Shown here piece by piece: positions 10,757-22,709 of a stretch of 64,000 bases of DNA. The position numbers and the translations under genes are program-made. The notes under the pieces are model-generated. The model was not told the origin of the DNA and did not search any database. It was given only the letters and a program-made list of their open reading frames with translations. Positions within the stretch are counted from its first letter, which is position 1, and each line of letters begins with the position of its first letter. This DNA is from Linnemannia hyalina (lineage: Eukaryota; Mortierellomycota; Mortierellomycetes; Mortierellales; Mortierellaceae), in NCBI GenBank assembly GCA_019671135.1, contig JAHRHY010000018.1, positions 1,240,001-1,304,000 on the forward strand. The letters run 5' to 3'.

Positions 10757-13700
10757 ATGTTATTCAGTCAGCCAGGGTCGCCGTCGAGACGCGTCAGTCA
10801 AGGCAAGCCGCCCGCCAAGCAGATGTTCAAGAATGTCGAGAAGAGTCTTCGTGAAGGATTCAAGTGGTCTCCCCGAGATCGGGAGGACTTCGTCGATTTT
10901 CTGCAGGGTCAAGATCTTGACGCGCGCGCCTATGCAAAGCCGAGACCGACATTGACATCGCTGCAGAGTGCCAACCCAAGGGCGTTGCTCTGTCCCAAGT
11001 CTCGGACTTTTTCGCTTACGATTCGGTCACGACGTTCTGGCGTCCTGTGGGAAAGCGGTACAAGATCAAGGTCCTCGAATACAACAGGGAGGTGGTGCTG
11101 GCCCAGATAAAACTGTCGACCACCAAGCTCACTGCCCTGGCATGCGTGTCGAGTAATGACCAGAGCAAGAATATCCCGTCGATGGGCATTGTCACCAACT
11201 ACAGCATTACTAAGGATACCCGATGCAGGTAGGAGCAAATATCTTGCCAGCATGCCCATATCGCCATTATTCCTTGTGGACATGGCCAGACTCATCACGG
11301 CTCCTCTCTTTGAACCCCTTCTCTGTTATACGTGCCGTTCCTGGTGAAGGAGAATCTCGAGAGTCCACGCGTGGTCTGCAGCTACCAAGAAGGCATCGAC
11401 TTCACGGCCTCTATTCTCGTGTTCACTAAAATAACCAGGAGATTGCTGTTCCAGCGGGCGTATCCTCTGTTCCGTCGCCGTCCTCACAGTCAGCGACGCC
11501 TTTGACGACCTCCCCTGCATCTTCCCTGTCCTACGAGCTGCTCTGTCAGCAGTACAAGTTGGCCAAGGACCAGCATGCCAGAGCCAAGGAACAGAAGAGC
11601 CAAGGGAATTCGGGCATCAAGAGGTAACACATTAGGTGATATGTGATTCTCTCACATGACCCCTAATCTGGCTTTCCCATCACTTGCAAAGAGTCTAACA
11701 CGTTGTTTGCCTATTATCACTCTCTTCGACATGCTCTAGCGACGCCAAACCCAATCGGCAGGGCAAGCACAGGGAATTTAGAAGGCACCGTGTGATCGTC
11801 CGGCCAGCTCACTAGCTTGGAGTCTCGCGACAGGTGCACCGGCCGCAGCATTCATACAGGGCGCGCCCAGAACCACAGAAGCACGAGCAACCATCGATCT
11901 GCAAGCAATACCAGCGAAAGCTCTACACGGCGGAGCATGAGGCACGGTACCGGCAGTCGATAGCTGAGGCCAAGGGAAAGAAGGTGAAGAAGAAGCGGCA
12001 AAGAGAGGCTCAACGACTCAAGAAGGAAAAGGAACTAGCCAAGAAGCCACCGCTCAAGATCGACGAGATGGACAGGATGCACCTGATCGATGCCATGGTG
12101 TGGGAGCATATCCCCTTGTCTCCCTTCCCGTCGGCACAGTCAACGCTAACAGCAAGCGGGCAGCGGCAGCGGCAGCAGCCAGCCAGCCACCACCGACGCC
12201 AGTCAGCTCCCCTCGTCTGAGCAGCAACAGAAACATCAGCAGCAAGAGGTCTCTGCATGCATTCTGGAGGTTGTCGGGCAAGCCCGTATGACGAAGAGAC
12301 GCGCACAGGAGTTTCTGGGAGCATTTATCGAGACTGTCTTTGAGCGTGGTAGGATCGAAGACGACCGAACCATCCTGTCCTCTTTGTGTCCTGCCGTCGA
12401 GTTCAAGATCCGTGTGATGCCCAACCCAACCAGGGCTCTCAGGCAACCAGCAGCAGTCCCGCTGGCACCCCCGCTGAGGATGAAGATGAGGAAAATACGG
12501 AGGATGATGGTGACGAGGATGCCGAGCCGTCAGCAATGGATAAACCATTCATCACCTTCTACCGGATTCTTCTGGCGCACATCTACTCCCGCAAGATCAA
12601 GTCCAAGACGGTTGCCGAGCGGCAAGTTGGCCAGTTGCTTGCACGTGCCACCTCCCTGGGCATCACTTGCCCCCTGTTCCTCCACGCAACGTCTCCTACC
12701 CAACCACCGGGTTGCTCGAATCGACCACCACACAACTCTACCGCTCAATCAAGATGATGCGTCGCAACGCCTCGTCGCCCTTGAGAAGAAGGTAATGTGA
12801 AGTTGCCAATCCAAGCTTTGTCACGGACGAAATGCGAAGAGAGCAATCATCAAAATTTGTTTCGAACCAATGTCTTTTTTTTCCTTTTATAATAGACCAA
12901 CTCACAAGCGGATGGCCAACCTGGCACGGTACTTCCCAAGATCGACCCCAAGCTGCCTGCCATCGAGAATTACCTGCCTCTGAACAAGGCCAGTGGCGGA
13001 TCGAGACGTATTGCGCTCCTCTCACCCCCGGAAGCTCGCTATGTCGGCATTTACTCCCGCTGTTCTGGCACTGGCCGACCTTCAATGACAAGGTCCGGCG
13101 TATGATGGTTGAGGATCGCTACTTTCAGGATACAGCCATAGTTCCCGCGCTGGCTGGTGCTTTGAGCTGGCTGGCCAAGACAACGCCTGGCCGCCTTGTC
13201 ACCACTTTCCTGACGGATGTCGGTCTCCCGCCAGACAAATACGACAAGGGCTACCGCAAGGTGATAACAGTCATGGATGTGGGCGGCACAGGTGGCATGG
13301 AAGGGCTCTGGGAACACCTCGGATGTCTGCGGGCCGAGACGTTTGACCCCAAGGAATGGGACAGCAAGAGTTATGTTCTCAGGGGCTCGATCCGGACCAA
13401 TGGCCGTTTGCTTCAGCTGCTGGCATTCAAACTGAAGGAGCTGCAGTCTGTCCGGTACCGCCGTGTTCCCGAGGACAGGTTGCCTAACCCGTTCGTCACC
13501 ACCATTGGCGGCACCAACAGTTACCTGACCGAGGCAGGCCCGCAATGTCATCTCCACAACTGCGGATGTGGAGAGCCTGTTGGCTGCTGATCCGAGTTAG
13601 GTCGCGGTACTGTCGCTCGATTTGGGTACCTCCTGCATCGTCGGCGCCACCGTTTCGCTCCCAGTTGGCCAGACTCCTGCCACATTGAAGCGAACCCTCG

Positions 13701-14877
13701 GCAAGGAGGGCGACCAGAAGAAGAAGAAGAAGAAGAAGAAGAAGAAGAAGAAGATGATGATGATGAGGCGTGCCAAGCGGAAGCCCGGTGATCGGAAGCG
13801 GCAGAAGAAGAGGCAGAAGGCGCGCAAGTTTACCAAGCAGCCTCAGACGACTCGATACTTTGATCTGGTGGTCAAGCGCGAGGCCACGTCGCGGCCAACG
13901 GACAGTTTTGCCAACTGGCATGAGGACCGGAAGGTGAACACCACCGGAGCGTCTACCGGCAGGACCATCCAGGATCTCGAATCTGCCCTGCCACCGCTCA
14001 AGGGAGAAGGCGCCTCGCTTTACGAGTATGTTGTAGCGCGTTGGGGTTTTGAGGGCGACATGAACGACTTTTACAACAATGCCAACTACTAGAAGCACCA
14101 ATGGGATGTCAACGTTTGTCGGAAGGAGGAGTTCTGTAAGGTCGCCGAGGGCTTACTAAACATGATAGGTGGATCTGTCGGACGGTCAAGGATGCCGCAC
14201 CAACTTGTTGTGATCGCGATCGGTCTGGCCAAGTTTACTGTTGTGAATGGCCCGCCATCACTAGACGGCACGTTTCAGACATTCTTCGTCAATCTGGTAG
14301 GGCACATCTTTGTGACGACTATTCTGCAGGGTTATTTCTTTAGAGCAACATGCTAAAAATGCCTCTATTTTTTGTCTTGACTTAGGCTCGTTCGTTGGGC
14401 TACCTGGTCATCGGGATCAACGAGTGTTACTCGTCCAAAGGATGCCCAGACTGCCATGACTTTGTTTGCGCGACGTCGGAATGGCGGACCATGTACTGCA
14501 AGACCTGCAAGCATTTCCAATAGCACGATGTGATGGCGTCCGAGAACATGAAAGATGCCATCAAGGACCAGCTGATCTACCAGCAGCGGCCGCTTTACCT
14601 GCAACCTCGGCGTCAAGACGGATATTACCCATGGGTGGATGTCGCTGACGGTGGCGGTAGTGGTGGTGGTGGAGGGGAAGCAGGCGGACCATCAGCTGTG
14701 GCCATGTACAGCAGTGAAGACGGAGCAGGCGGTCGTGGTGGCGGAGGAGCGGCAACAGCCAGAAGGAGACGCGCCGCTTCGATCGTCTCGGTCGAGGCCC
14801 CCAACACCGACATCGATCTCACGGCTAATGCACCCAATTCTTCATCCAGCCACACCAAGAAAAAAAGCAAAGAATGA
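10757..14877 (+). pseudogene. Fanzor-like (eukaryotic TnpB relative) RNA-guided nuclease, decayed
   Basis: Fragments in shifting frames, with at least two plausible introns (after 11,228 and 14,297-14,384), make up a large protein ending at TGA 14,875. The C-terminal third is diagnostic. It has a RuvC-like strand LSLDLGTSCIVG (Asp at 13,619), then INECYSSKGCPDC (candidate relocated Glu at 14,422) with a C-x2-C ... C-x2-C zinc ribbon (YCKTC), then HDVMASEN (third acidic residue, 14,527), and a YYPWVD tail. This order matches Fanzor/TnpB with a zinc ribbon inserted in RuvC. The copy is dead: in-frame TAG at 11,813, 13,598, 14,090 and 14,521, plus several frameshifts (about 10,935, 12,100-12,480, 13,040). 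A GAA/AAG microsatellite at about 13,717-13,754 encodes poly-Lys. Known relatives are RNA-guided DNA endonucleases often carried by transposons. The guide RNA cannot be located by eye. Confidence 0.65.
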
Positions 14878-14889
14878 GCCCATCCAACC

Positions 14890-16295
14890 TGAGTCTAACA
14901 CTGCGCCTGCGCCAGCCATCTCGGATCCCAGTGCAGCTTTCGCCCCCACCACACGCTCCCGAGCCTCTAAGTCCACCGCGAGTAGCGGCAACAGCAGCAA
15001 TAGTACATTATCTGGAGGAGCAATCATGAGAATGAAGATTAAGTATGACCAGAACTTTACTGCTTGCCAGGGTGAGGCATGGAAGCTCCCATCTGGCGCC
15101 TGCGTGGACGACATCGTTGCAGAGTACGTGCGTACTTTGAACAGAGACTCGGCATTGCACTCATTGTGATCGACCTTCCGACCACCATCATTGACCTGTT
15201 CTCGGACCCTGAAGATAAGGCAGCGCTGACAGAGGTCCTTGTGAAGCGTGAAGGAGAGCGCGCGAAACTCGTCAGTATAACGGAGGAAGCATACCTCCGT
15301 CTCTATGACAACGAGCCAGCCAAGATAAAAGAGATGCTGTCCCAGGGATGGCAACGTGTTTGCGAGACGGAGGACGAAGTCCCGGAGGAGGTTTTCCGCG
15401 AGTCGATTCATTTGGCCTTGCACCACATCTATGTGGTGTATGTATATCGAAACAATCAGTTCAAGTTGCCAGAAGAAGCCTCGGAGTCATTTTACCTCCA
15501 AACCCTCTGGGGGTTTTTTAACACCCTCATTCTGTGCGACGAGACCTTCAACTTCCGGACAGCTGAAGTGCATTCAAAAGCCTCCTCCTTTCGGAAAAAC
15601 ATGGATCGCAGGGCAGAAGGGACAACAAAACATGCTGTTGGCCGTTAATTCGACGGTCTTGTTGTGCCCACCTCTACGCTTCTTGAGCTGTGTGTGCTCG
15701 AGGCTGCCGGCAAGGACCCTGGCCCCAACGGCAGCGAAGCGCATTCAGACACCCGTAAGATGGCAAAAGTGATGAAAGACAGCTTTGACACTATTTGTAC
15801 CAGGACCAATACGGATATCAGCTCTCTTCTGGTTGTGTATGGTATTTGTATTGCCGGGATGTCGATGACAGTTTTAGCATGAGGACGCGCCTGAGACGAT
15901 TTTACCATATGGCCAACGGCAGAACCGTGTCTTTTCCTGCCCAGTGGGATCGGGGCACTACCATTACCATCCTGACAGTCATTGCATCGGCCAAGGCCTT
16001 GAGGAAGCGTGTCTCAGACATGGCCAAGCAGGTCATCGAATGGACCACGTTGTCGTTCGAGCTTCTCGATACATCAGGCCGTTCTAGCATGCCCCCAACC
16101 CTGACCATACCTCCCGGCTCGCCTCGCCTCACACCGTGGCCTTTACCAGCTTCCATCATGTATAATATATATTATAGTGCACATTACCAAGTCGGCGACC
16201 CTATGCCCTATGCAATAAATAAGGTTTTAACTCAAGAAGAAGATTGTATTAAGGCTCACCAGGAACTGGTTTATATCCGGTTCCTGGTGGCGTAG
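14890..16295 (+). pseudogene. broken member of a fungal hypothetical gene family (gene B)
   Basis: Directly downstream of the Fanzor remnant. Coding stretches in three successive frames read as one protein: WKLPSGACVDDIVAEYV, then IDLFSDPEDK, LWGFFNTLILCDE, STLLELCVLEAAGKDPG, and finally FPAQWDRGTTITILTV. Shifts occur near 15,163 and 15,645, and further breaks near 15,870, so the gene is not functional as sequenced. From memory this arrangement resembles a repeated protein family of Mucoromycota genomes with no assigned function; that assignment is unverified. The last ~210 bp (from 16,083) lie inside the palindrome and are repeated inverted at 26,227-26,439, where the rest of the gene is missing. 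The start is uncertain. Confidence 0.5.
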
Positions 16296-17289
16296 TTCTA
16301 TCTGGTTCTGACTCCATCCATATAGGTGTTCACAGGGGCAATATGCGACACCCTATATTGCAGAGAAGGCCAAATACGCCTTGTCTGAGCGCTCATGCTC
16401 CATTAACCCAGAGAGATGGTTTTCTTTACTAGTGATTAAATTAATTTGCTACTACTTTCTGTAATGCTGTTCCTAAACATGCTTCCATCTTTCCCCTCTT
16501 TTTCCCTCTTTCCCCTTTCCCCTTTCCCCTTTGCCTGCTCCCACCGCCTCTTCCATCATTTATGTTATCTTTTTAGACAACATCTTGGTTTTCCAGAAAT
16601 GGTGTCAAATGATCCTATCATCTCGATATGACAACGAGAGGAACTTGAAAAGGTATGAGAATTTAAAAAAAGACTAGTCTATCTCTTAGGCTTTGTCGCT
16701 TGGCTGTCATTATTCATGGGGCAAACGGAAACCGAAAATCCCTTAATAATGGCACGACAAGTGAGAAAAAAAAGAGAAAGACAAGGGAGAGGTCTGGGGC
16801 CAGTAAAGTGATTAAAAGAAAGGTATGGAGGTTTTTGCAAAACTGCAGGTCGTGGGTTCAAATCCCTGTCTGTTCATTATTGCAAGGTATTTAAGTATTT
16901 AATTAGTGTTTGTGGCCATTTTTTTGGGGCCGAGTTAACCAAAAGGTTTCGGATTCGGGAAGGCGAGCGATTTACTCGCTTCGGTGACGTAATTATCGCG
17001 CCCATTCTCCTGTTTTCTGTATCTTACACTTTAGTCTTCTACTCCCACAGACTCTTTTACACCTCTCTTTTCCCATCACCTACACTTTTACACCTCTCTT
17101 TGCCCCTCCTTTACCCACCACAGACGTCGTTCATCCCTTTTTCTCTCCGCGTCAATACTTGTTATTTCCATCCTTCCAGTTCTGTGCTTCTCTTCCTCAC
17201 CAATCTTGCCAACGCGATTCCTCTCCTGTGAAGGTAATGAATTTTTCCTAGCACCTGCCCCATGCAAACATCCTGTCAAAGTGGCCCTT

Positions 17290-17516
17290 CCTTTAGCTCT
17301 AGCGTGTGTCCAGGACACTCTGATCCTCGTGCACGCCGACCGGGGATGTGGCTGCGACAGGGTGGCCTTCAGCTTTGCCGCTATTTGCCCCTTGGCTGCT
17401 GGTTCATGCGGGATTATTGAAAATTGCAGAGCGCATTGTCAACCAAAGCGACTTCTCCTTTAGCTCTAGCGTGTGTCCAGGAGCTCTTCTGATCCTCGTG
17501 CACGCCGACCGGGGAG
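17290..17516 (+). repeat. duplicated ~57-bp motif upstream of gene A
   Basis: A unit running from CCTTTAGCTCTAGCGTGTG to GCACGCCGACCGGGGA occurs at 17,290-17,346 and 17,457-17,516 in direct orientation, about 110 bp apart. It lies in the presumed promoter/5' UTR of gene A. It is mirrored in the right arm at 25,006-25,232. Confidence 0.75.
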
Positions 17517-17656
17517 GTGGTCGTGACAATGGCGTTCAGTGTGGCCGCCCAGATGGGGCCCTGCGCTGAAGTCACCTTTGCTTCTTACTTTCACCTAACA
17601 GACACCGTAAAGGAATTCGTTATTGACCACTTTTTTACTTTTGCCAAGTCCAACAA

Positions 17657-19812
17657 ATGGCCTCGTCTCTAGATTGGGCGACTGCGGTCCATGTGGTGGA
17701 TGGACAGCAACAAGAACATGTGTCTTTTCCGTCCTTCGTCAAGGAATTCGGAATCCGTGATATGGATGATGCAACATCGTCGTACAAGGAGCTACTCGAA
17801 TCGCCGCGCATCAAGTCGAATCGACGGGAGCGACTCAAGGCGGACTTTGCCGACTTTGTCCGACGGCGTTTGCCTGTCTTTTGGTCGCAATGGGAGAAGG
17901 GGGTTGAGATGGAGACCATGCAGCTCGAGCTGGAGCACAGCGCCGCGATCGTTGCCAAAAAGACTGCAGTAGTGGCATCACTTCAGGATTCGTCTATGCT
18001 CTCTGGCATTCTGCAGGCTCAACAGATTTCGAGAGACGCCAGCCATTCAACCAAGGTTCCTGCAACAACTATTCATCCAGGGAACGGTATGCTCACTGTC
18101 TTGACTTTCTTTCCAACTTGATCGCAGTAAAGAGCACGTGTCGCCCCCGCTACGCTCCTACATCTTCGCTGAGCTGTTCTTTGAACCTTTGTTCTTGTGG
18201 TCGCGTAGACGACAAGGACCTGGAGACTGATACACCCAAATGTAAGTTTGACAGGTTACGTTGCTTCACTATTTCCTCTTGGTCGCCGTTTGCCGAAAAT
18301 GCCCTGCACCATATTATCGATGATGTTTCGTTTTGCTGAGGATCCTCACACTCCACATCGCTCCATGTTTACTTCCCTTTCCTCCACCCTTCTTAGACCC
18401 AGCAGCACGAATACCGACGGCCGAGCACAACCCACTCCTAGTCCATTCACCCTCACACCTTGCAGATGAGTCAATTATGCCGCCACCAAAGCCAGTACCA
18501 TACAATGCATCGTCGCGTACTCTGGGGCTAGCAGGAGCAGCGGGAGCGGCGGGAACGGAGTTACGATGGACTACTTCCAGCTCCAATGACTCCATCGCAA
18601 GCTTTTCGGAAACGACCGAGAGTGACAATACAGGTATATGCGATTGTGCGGGGTATTTCTTTCCGTGTTACATGTCTTAATACTCTTCTTGTACCCTAAC
18701 AACACGAACATGCTCTTGTCATCGTTGTAGAGAGTGATTCAGCAACAGATCTATACATTGCTGAGTCGTCGCGAGCCAAAGCGACGCCTTTCTACGAGCT
18801 GATTGCGTTCGTCTTCAAGAAGGTATATTATGTGCATCTTTCCTGTGTGGTTGGTATTAGTCACTAGTGTTACCGTTTTAACGCTGTAGTCTCACCCCTT
18901 GTATTTGTAGGCCAAGGGGAAGCCTGCGACACTTCCTCATGCAGTTCCACGCGGGCTGTCCAAGAACCACGAGGAGCTCTACCGCGCTGCATTGGCCCGG
19001 CTGCGTGCCTCAGGTCCCGTTGAGGCCAAGAAGGACGTTCTGTAAGTCCCTTTTTTTTTTGGAGGCAAAGATAAAAGGGGTTTATTGCTAACACTGCTAG
19101 TTTATTCTCTTAGGGTCATGTTGCTACCCAGTTATCGCCGAAGGCCAAGGTCGTGTGCTCGACTTCTACACCATTCGCCGTTATGAGGATGTGCTCGGGG
19201 CAGGCTGGTCGGCTGAAAAGTGCGTCGCGCTGCCACCACAGGTTGGCCAGTTGAAGTCGTTTCTGATGTCGGATAATCTCTTGACGCTGATTGCTTTTAA
19301 GGTAGGAGTTTTAATTGAACTCTCAGCGTTGGCTACAGCAGTGTCTGGGGAAGGTTGCTGACATTTTGTAATTCATCTCGCAATAGGAACATATGCGCAA
19401 ATTTGCAATTGACGTGACGGATGCGCTGGGCATGTCGCCCAGGAGTCACGTCGCCCCGGACGGCGATCGAGAGCTGTTGTCAGCGTCGTTTGATTCTTCA
19501 ACGCCTTCATCTGTTTTGCACCCACGGCGCGACTCGTCCCCTTCTGATCCAGCACCATCTTTTTTGCACCCACGGCGCGACTCGTCCCCTTCTGATCCAG
19601 CACCATATGTCTTGTCCGCACGACCCTGTGCACCCCTGTCTGGTCCAGCGCGTCTTCCCGCTCACAGAGTGCGGTCCAGCACCCCTCCACGACGGAAGAG
19701 GCTGAAGCCTTTCGTAGTCTTTTCTCCGTCCAAGAAAGACAAGCTCAACGGTGGTGGCGCTGCCGGCGACCACGCGGGCAGTTATGACAACGACGACGAT
19801 ACAGACAAGTAG
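17657..19812 (+). CDS. multi-exon hypothetical protein, gene A (left arm copy)
   Basis: Exons with GT-AG borders: 17657-18086, 18209-18241, 18397-18633, 18731-18822, an exon from 18911, one ending at 19301, and 19387-19812 (TAG). The frame is continuous except at the fifth intron. The obvious donor (19,042) is one base out of phase with either acceptor (19,114 or 19,132), whereas a donor at 19,014 restores an open frame of about 500 aa. Otherwise there is a 1-nt lesion. The N-terminal segment is acidic and charged (FVKEFGIRDMDDATSSY, ADFADFVRRRLPVFWSQW), the middle is Ser/Ala-rich, and a later segment reads GQGRVLDFYTIRRYED. The C-terminus is basic, with two tandem LHPRRDSSPSDPAP units. It resembles, from memory, the N-terminal half of the family of gene B. 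Function unknown. Confidence 0.5.
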
Positions 19813-20165
19813 TGAGGCGCTGGCCGAGGAGGACGGAGCTTTGCAGGAACGCGAGAGCGGCAGAGGATCACTTGAACATTGTGTGGAACATTGGCCATCA
19901 TCCATCTCGATAGCTTTGGCCGCCTCCCTCACTCCCTTTACAAATCGCATTTAATTTGCATCCGTTTTGCTTTTTGTCTGTTCAAGTATTAATGTGTGGT
20001 TTTTTGGAAGATGTAAGAGAGAGTGCCAAAATGCTCACTCACTCAGCCTCAGCGCCGCCGCCGCGCCGCGCAGGGCTGTGAGCGACCGATTTTTTTGACC
20101 GCCGCCTGCTCGCTTTACATGGGATTAATACTGACGTTCGCACACCCCCTCGGCCCTAGTCTCTG

Positions 20166-20558
20166 TAATACAAAAAGATGTGGTGGCTAGGCAGTGGCGG
20201 CGATGCTTTAAGTTAGCAGTCATATTCTTTAGTAGATAGTATTAGTAGTGCGCCGAGCCCTCTTGTCTGCTCTTTGTCCTTTTACACATCACTTCTTGGA
20301 CGAGAGCAGTTAACAACCCCCTCTTTGATAGTATGAATAGAAGGTCCTTTTACACATCACTTCTTGGACGAGAGCAGTATTGACAAGAGCTTCGCTGGCG
20401 CGCTGCAGTGTATCGTTTCGTGTGATTCTTTAGGACGCTATTATCACTATCCCCGACTATCAACCCCCCCCTCAACCTACAACCCCTCCCTCCCGTACCA
20501 ATTGAGGACTTAACAGCGGTCCTACAACTCTGGCCTTCGACCCTCTCCCCTGAGTAAC
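20166..20558 (+). repeat. dispersed repeat D, copy 2 (left arm)
   Basis: Same repeat as 10,211-10,640, with small internal deletions (one of the two internal ~63-bp units is shortened) and a different C-rich run. It lies downstream of gene A, in the same orientation as copy 1. Confidence 0.75.
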
Positions 20559-21180
20559 ATCTCGAATCCATTCCTTCACTTTACGTGGTTGGAATCTCAT
20601 TACATCTCCATGAAGTGAAGGTCTGGGTTTTTTTGGATGGGTACCTGGCAGACCTGATTTTTTCGTCCTCATATGGCAGGTTGTTAAGGGTTTAGACATT
20701 GCATCAAATACTGTGCACCAAAAAAGTGATTCATCTTTTTGCGATTTCGACTTTTTTTTGGAAATGCTCATTCACCAATGTTCCGACCGGCCCCCAGATT
20801 CCTGTCATTCATTCTCTCGATTCGTAGCCTCATTCATTACCACTTGTTTCTTTTTGCATGGACCGACATCGGATCATCGTCGAAATCGAAATACCTGAAT
20901 CGAATGAATCAGTTAATTGGATTAATGCATCCCGATTTTCTTTTTCAACTTGTGCGGTCTTTTTAGTTTCTACGTACCTTCAAACTTGAACAAGTTACGT
21001 GCTGAATCCTATAGGACCATCTCTCAAAGGTTGGAGCTCCTACCCAAAGTCTTTTGTATATGACCTATATGCCTGATTTTACATGGGTTTGGCACGTGTT
21101 TAACTGTTGTTTTTATACCACAAGCTCAATGCACTTTCTACTGGAAAACTGAAAGCTAGCCCATGTAGAGGACATGGTGT

Positions 21181-21341
21181 AGGATTTGAAAGTTTTGAAA
21201 GTAAGAAGCCAGTTACTCTCAATAAAGTGCAATATCTTGACAAGGTGTAACGCCATGCTAACTCTATGTAACAGGACCTACTTTAGTGATATCTCTTGTT
21301 AACGATATGATAATCCCGTACCTTTTCTATATTAGTGATTC
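21181..21341. other. palindrome spacer
   Basis: 161 bp of unique sequence between the two arms. It has no gene, no symmetry of its own and no recognised motif. Confidence 0.9.
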
Positions 21342-21963
21342 ACACCATGTCCTCTACATGGGCTAGCTTTCAGTTTTCCAGTAGAAAGTGCATTGAGCTT
21401 GTGGTATAAAAACAACAGTTAAACACGTGCCAAACCCATGTAAAATCAGGCATATAGGTCATATACAAAAGACTTTGGGTAGGAGCTCCAACCTTTGAGA
21501 GATGGTCCTATAGGATTCAGCACGTAACTTGTTCAAGTTTGAAGGTACGTAGAAACTAAAAAGACCGCACAAGTTGAAAAAGAAAATCGGGATGCATTAA
21601 TCCAATTAACTGATTCATTCGATTCAGGTATTTCGATTTCGACGATGATCCGATGTCGGTCCATGCAAAAAGAAACAAGTGGTAATGAATGAGGCTACGA
21701 ATCGAGAGAATGAATGACAGGAATCTGGGGGCCGGTCGGAACATTGGTGAATGAGCATTTCCAAAAAAAAGTCGAAATCGCAAAAAGATGAATCACTTTT
21801 TTGGTGCACAGTATTTGATGCAATGTCTAAACCCTTAACAACCTGCCATATGAGGACGAAAAAATCAGGTCTGCCAGGTACCCATCCAAAAAAACCCAGA
21901 CCTTCACTTCATGGAGATGTAATGAGATTCCAACCACGTAAAGTGAAGGAATGGATTCGAGAT

Positions 21964-22356
21964 GTTACTCAGGGGAGAGGGTCGAAGGCCAGAGTTGTAG
22001 GACCGCTGTTAAGTCCTCAATTGGTACGGGAGGGAGGGGTTGTAGGTTGAGGGGGGGGTTGATAGTCGGGGATAGTGATAATAGCGTCCTAAAGAATCAC
22101 ACGAAACGATACACTGCAGCGCGCCAGCGAAGCTCTTGTCAATACTGCTCTCGTCCAAGAAGTGATGTGTAAAAGGACCTTCTATTCATACTATCAAAGA
22201 GGGGGTTGTTAACTGCTCTCGTCCAAGAAGTGATGTGTAAAAGGACAAAGAGCAGACAAGAGGGCTCGGCGCACTACTAATACTATCTACTAAAGAATAT
22301 GACTGCTAACTTAAAGCATCGCCGCCACTGCCTAGCCACCACATCTTTTTGTATTA
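21964..22356 (-). repeat. dispersed repeat D, copy 3 (right arm)
   Basis: Mirror image of copy 2, inverted within the right arm. Confidence 0.75.
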
Positions 22357-22709
22357 CAGAGACTAGGGCCGAGGGGGTGTGCGAACGTCAGTATTAATCC
22401 CATGTAAAGCGAGCAGGCGGCGGTCAAAAAAATCGGTCGCTCACAGCCCTGCGCGGCGCGGCGGCGGCGCTGAGGCTGAGTGAGTGAGCATTTTGGCACT
22501 CTCTCTTACATCTTCCAAAAAACCACACATTAATACTTGAACAGACAAAAAGCAAAACGGATGCAAATTAAATGCGATTTGTAAAGGGAGTGAGGGAGGC
22601 GGCCAAAGCTATCGAGATGGATGATGGCCAATGTTCCACACAATGTTCAAGTGATCCTCTGCCGCTCTCGCGTTCCTGCAAAGCTCCGTCCTCCTCGGCC
22701 AGCGCCTCA

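Larger units (their letters stand above)
16083..21180 (+). repeat. left arm of a 10.4-kb palindrome
   Basis: Each position x pairs with 42,522 minus x on the other strand. Every open frame compared has an identical mirrored partner at that constant offset, so the 5,098-bp arms have no net indel. The left end lies inside gene B; the inner end is at ACATGGTGT. The arm contains gene A and repeat D copy 2. Confidence 0.95.

Noticed and set aside
13715..13755. Poly-Lys run as a nuclear signal
   Set aside because: It is a GAA/AAG microsatellite in a dead gene, so functional inference is not justified.
16801..16893. tRNA-like stretch with GGTTCAAATCC (and mirror at 25,629-25,721)
   Set aside because: The T-loop looks right, but the T stem has two mismatches, no acceptor stem can be drawn and the D arm is poor. 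At most it is a tRNA-derived relic.
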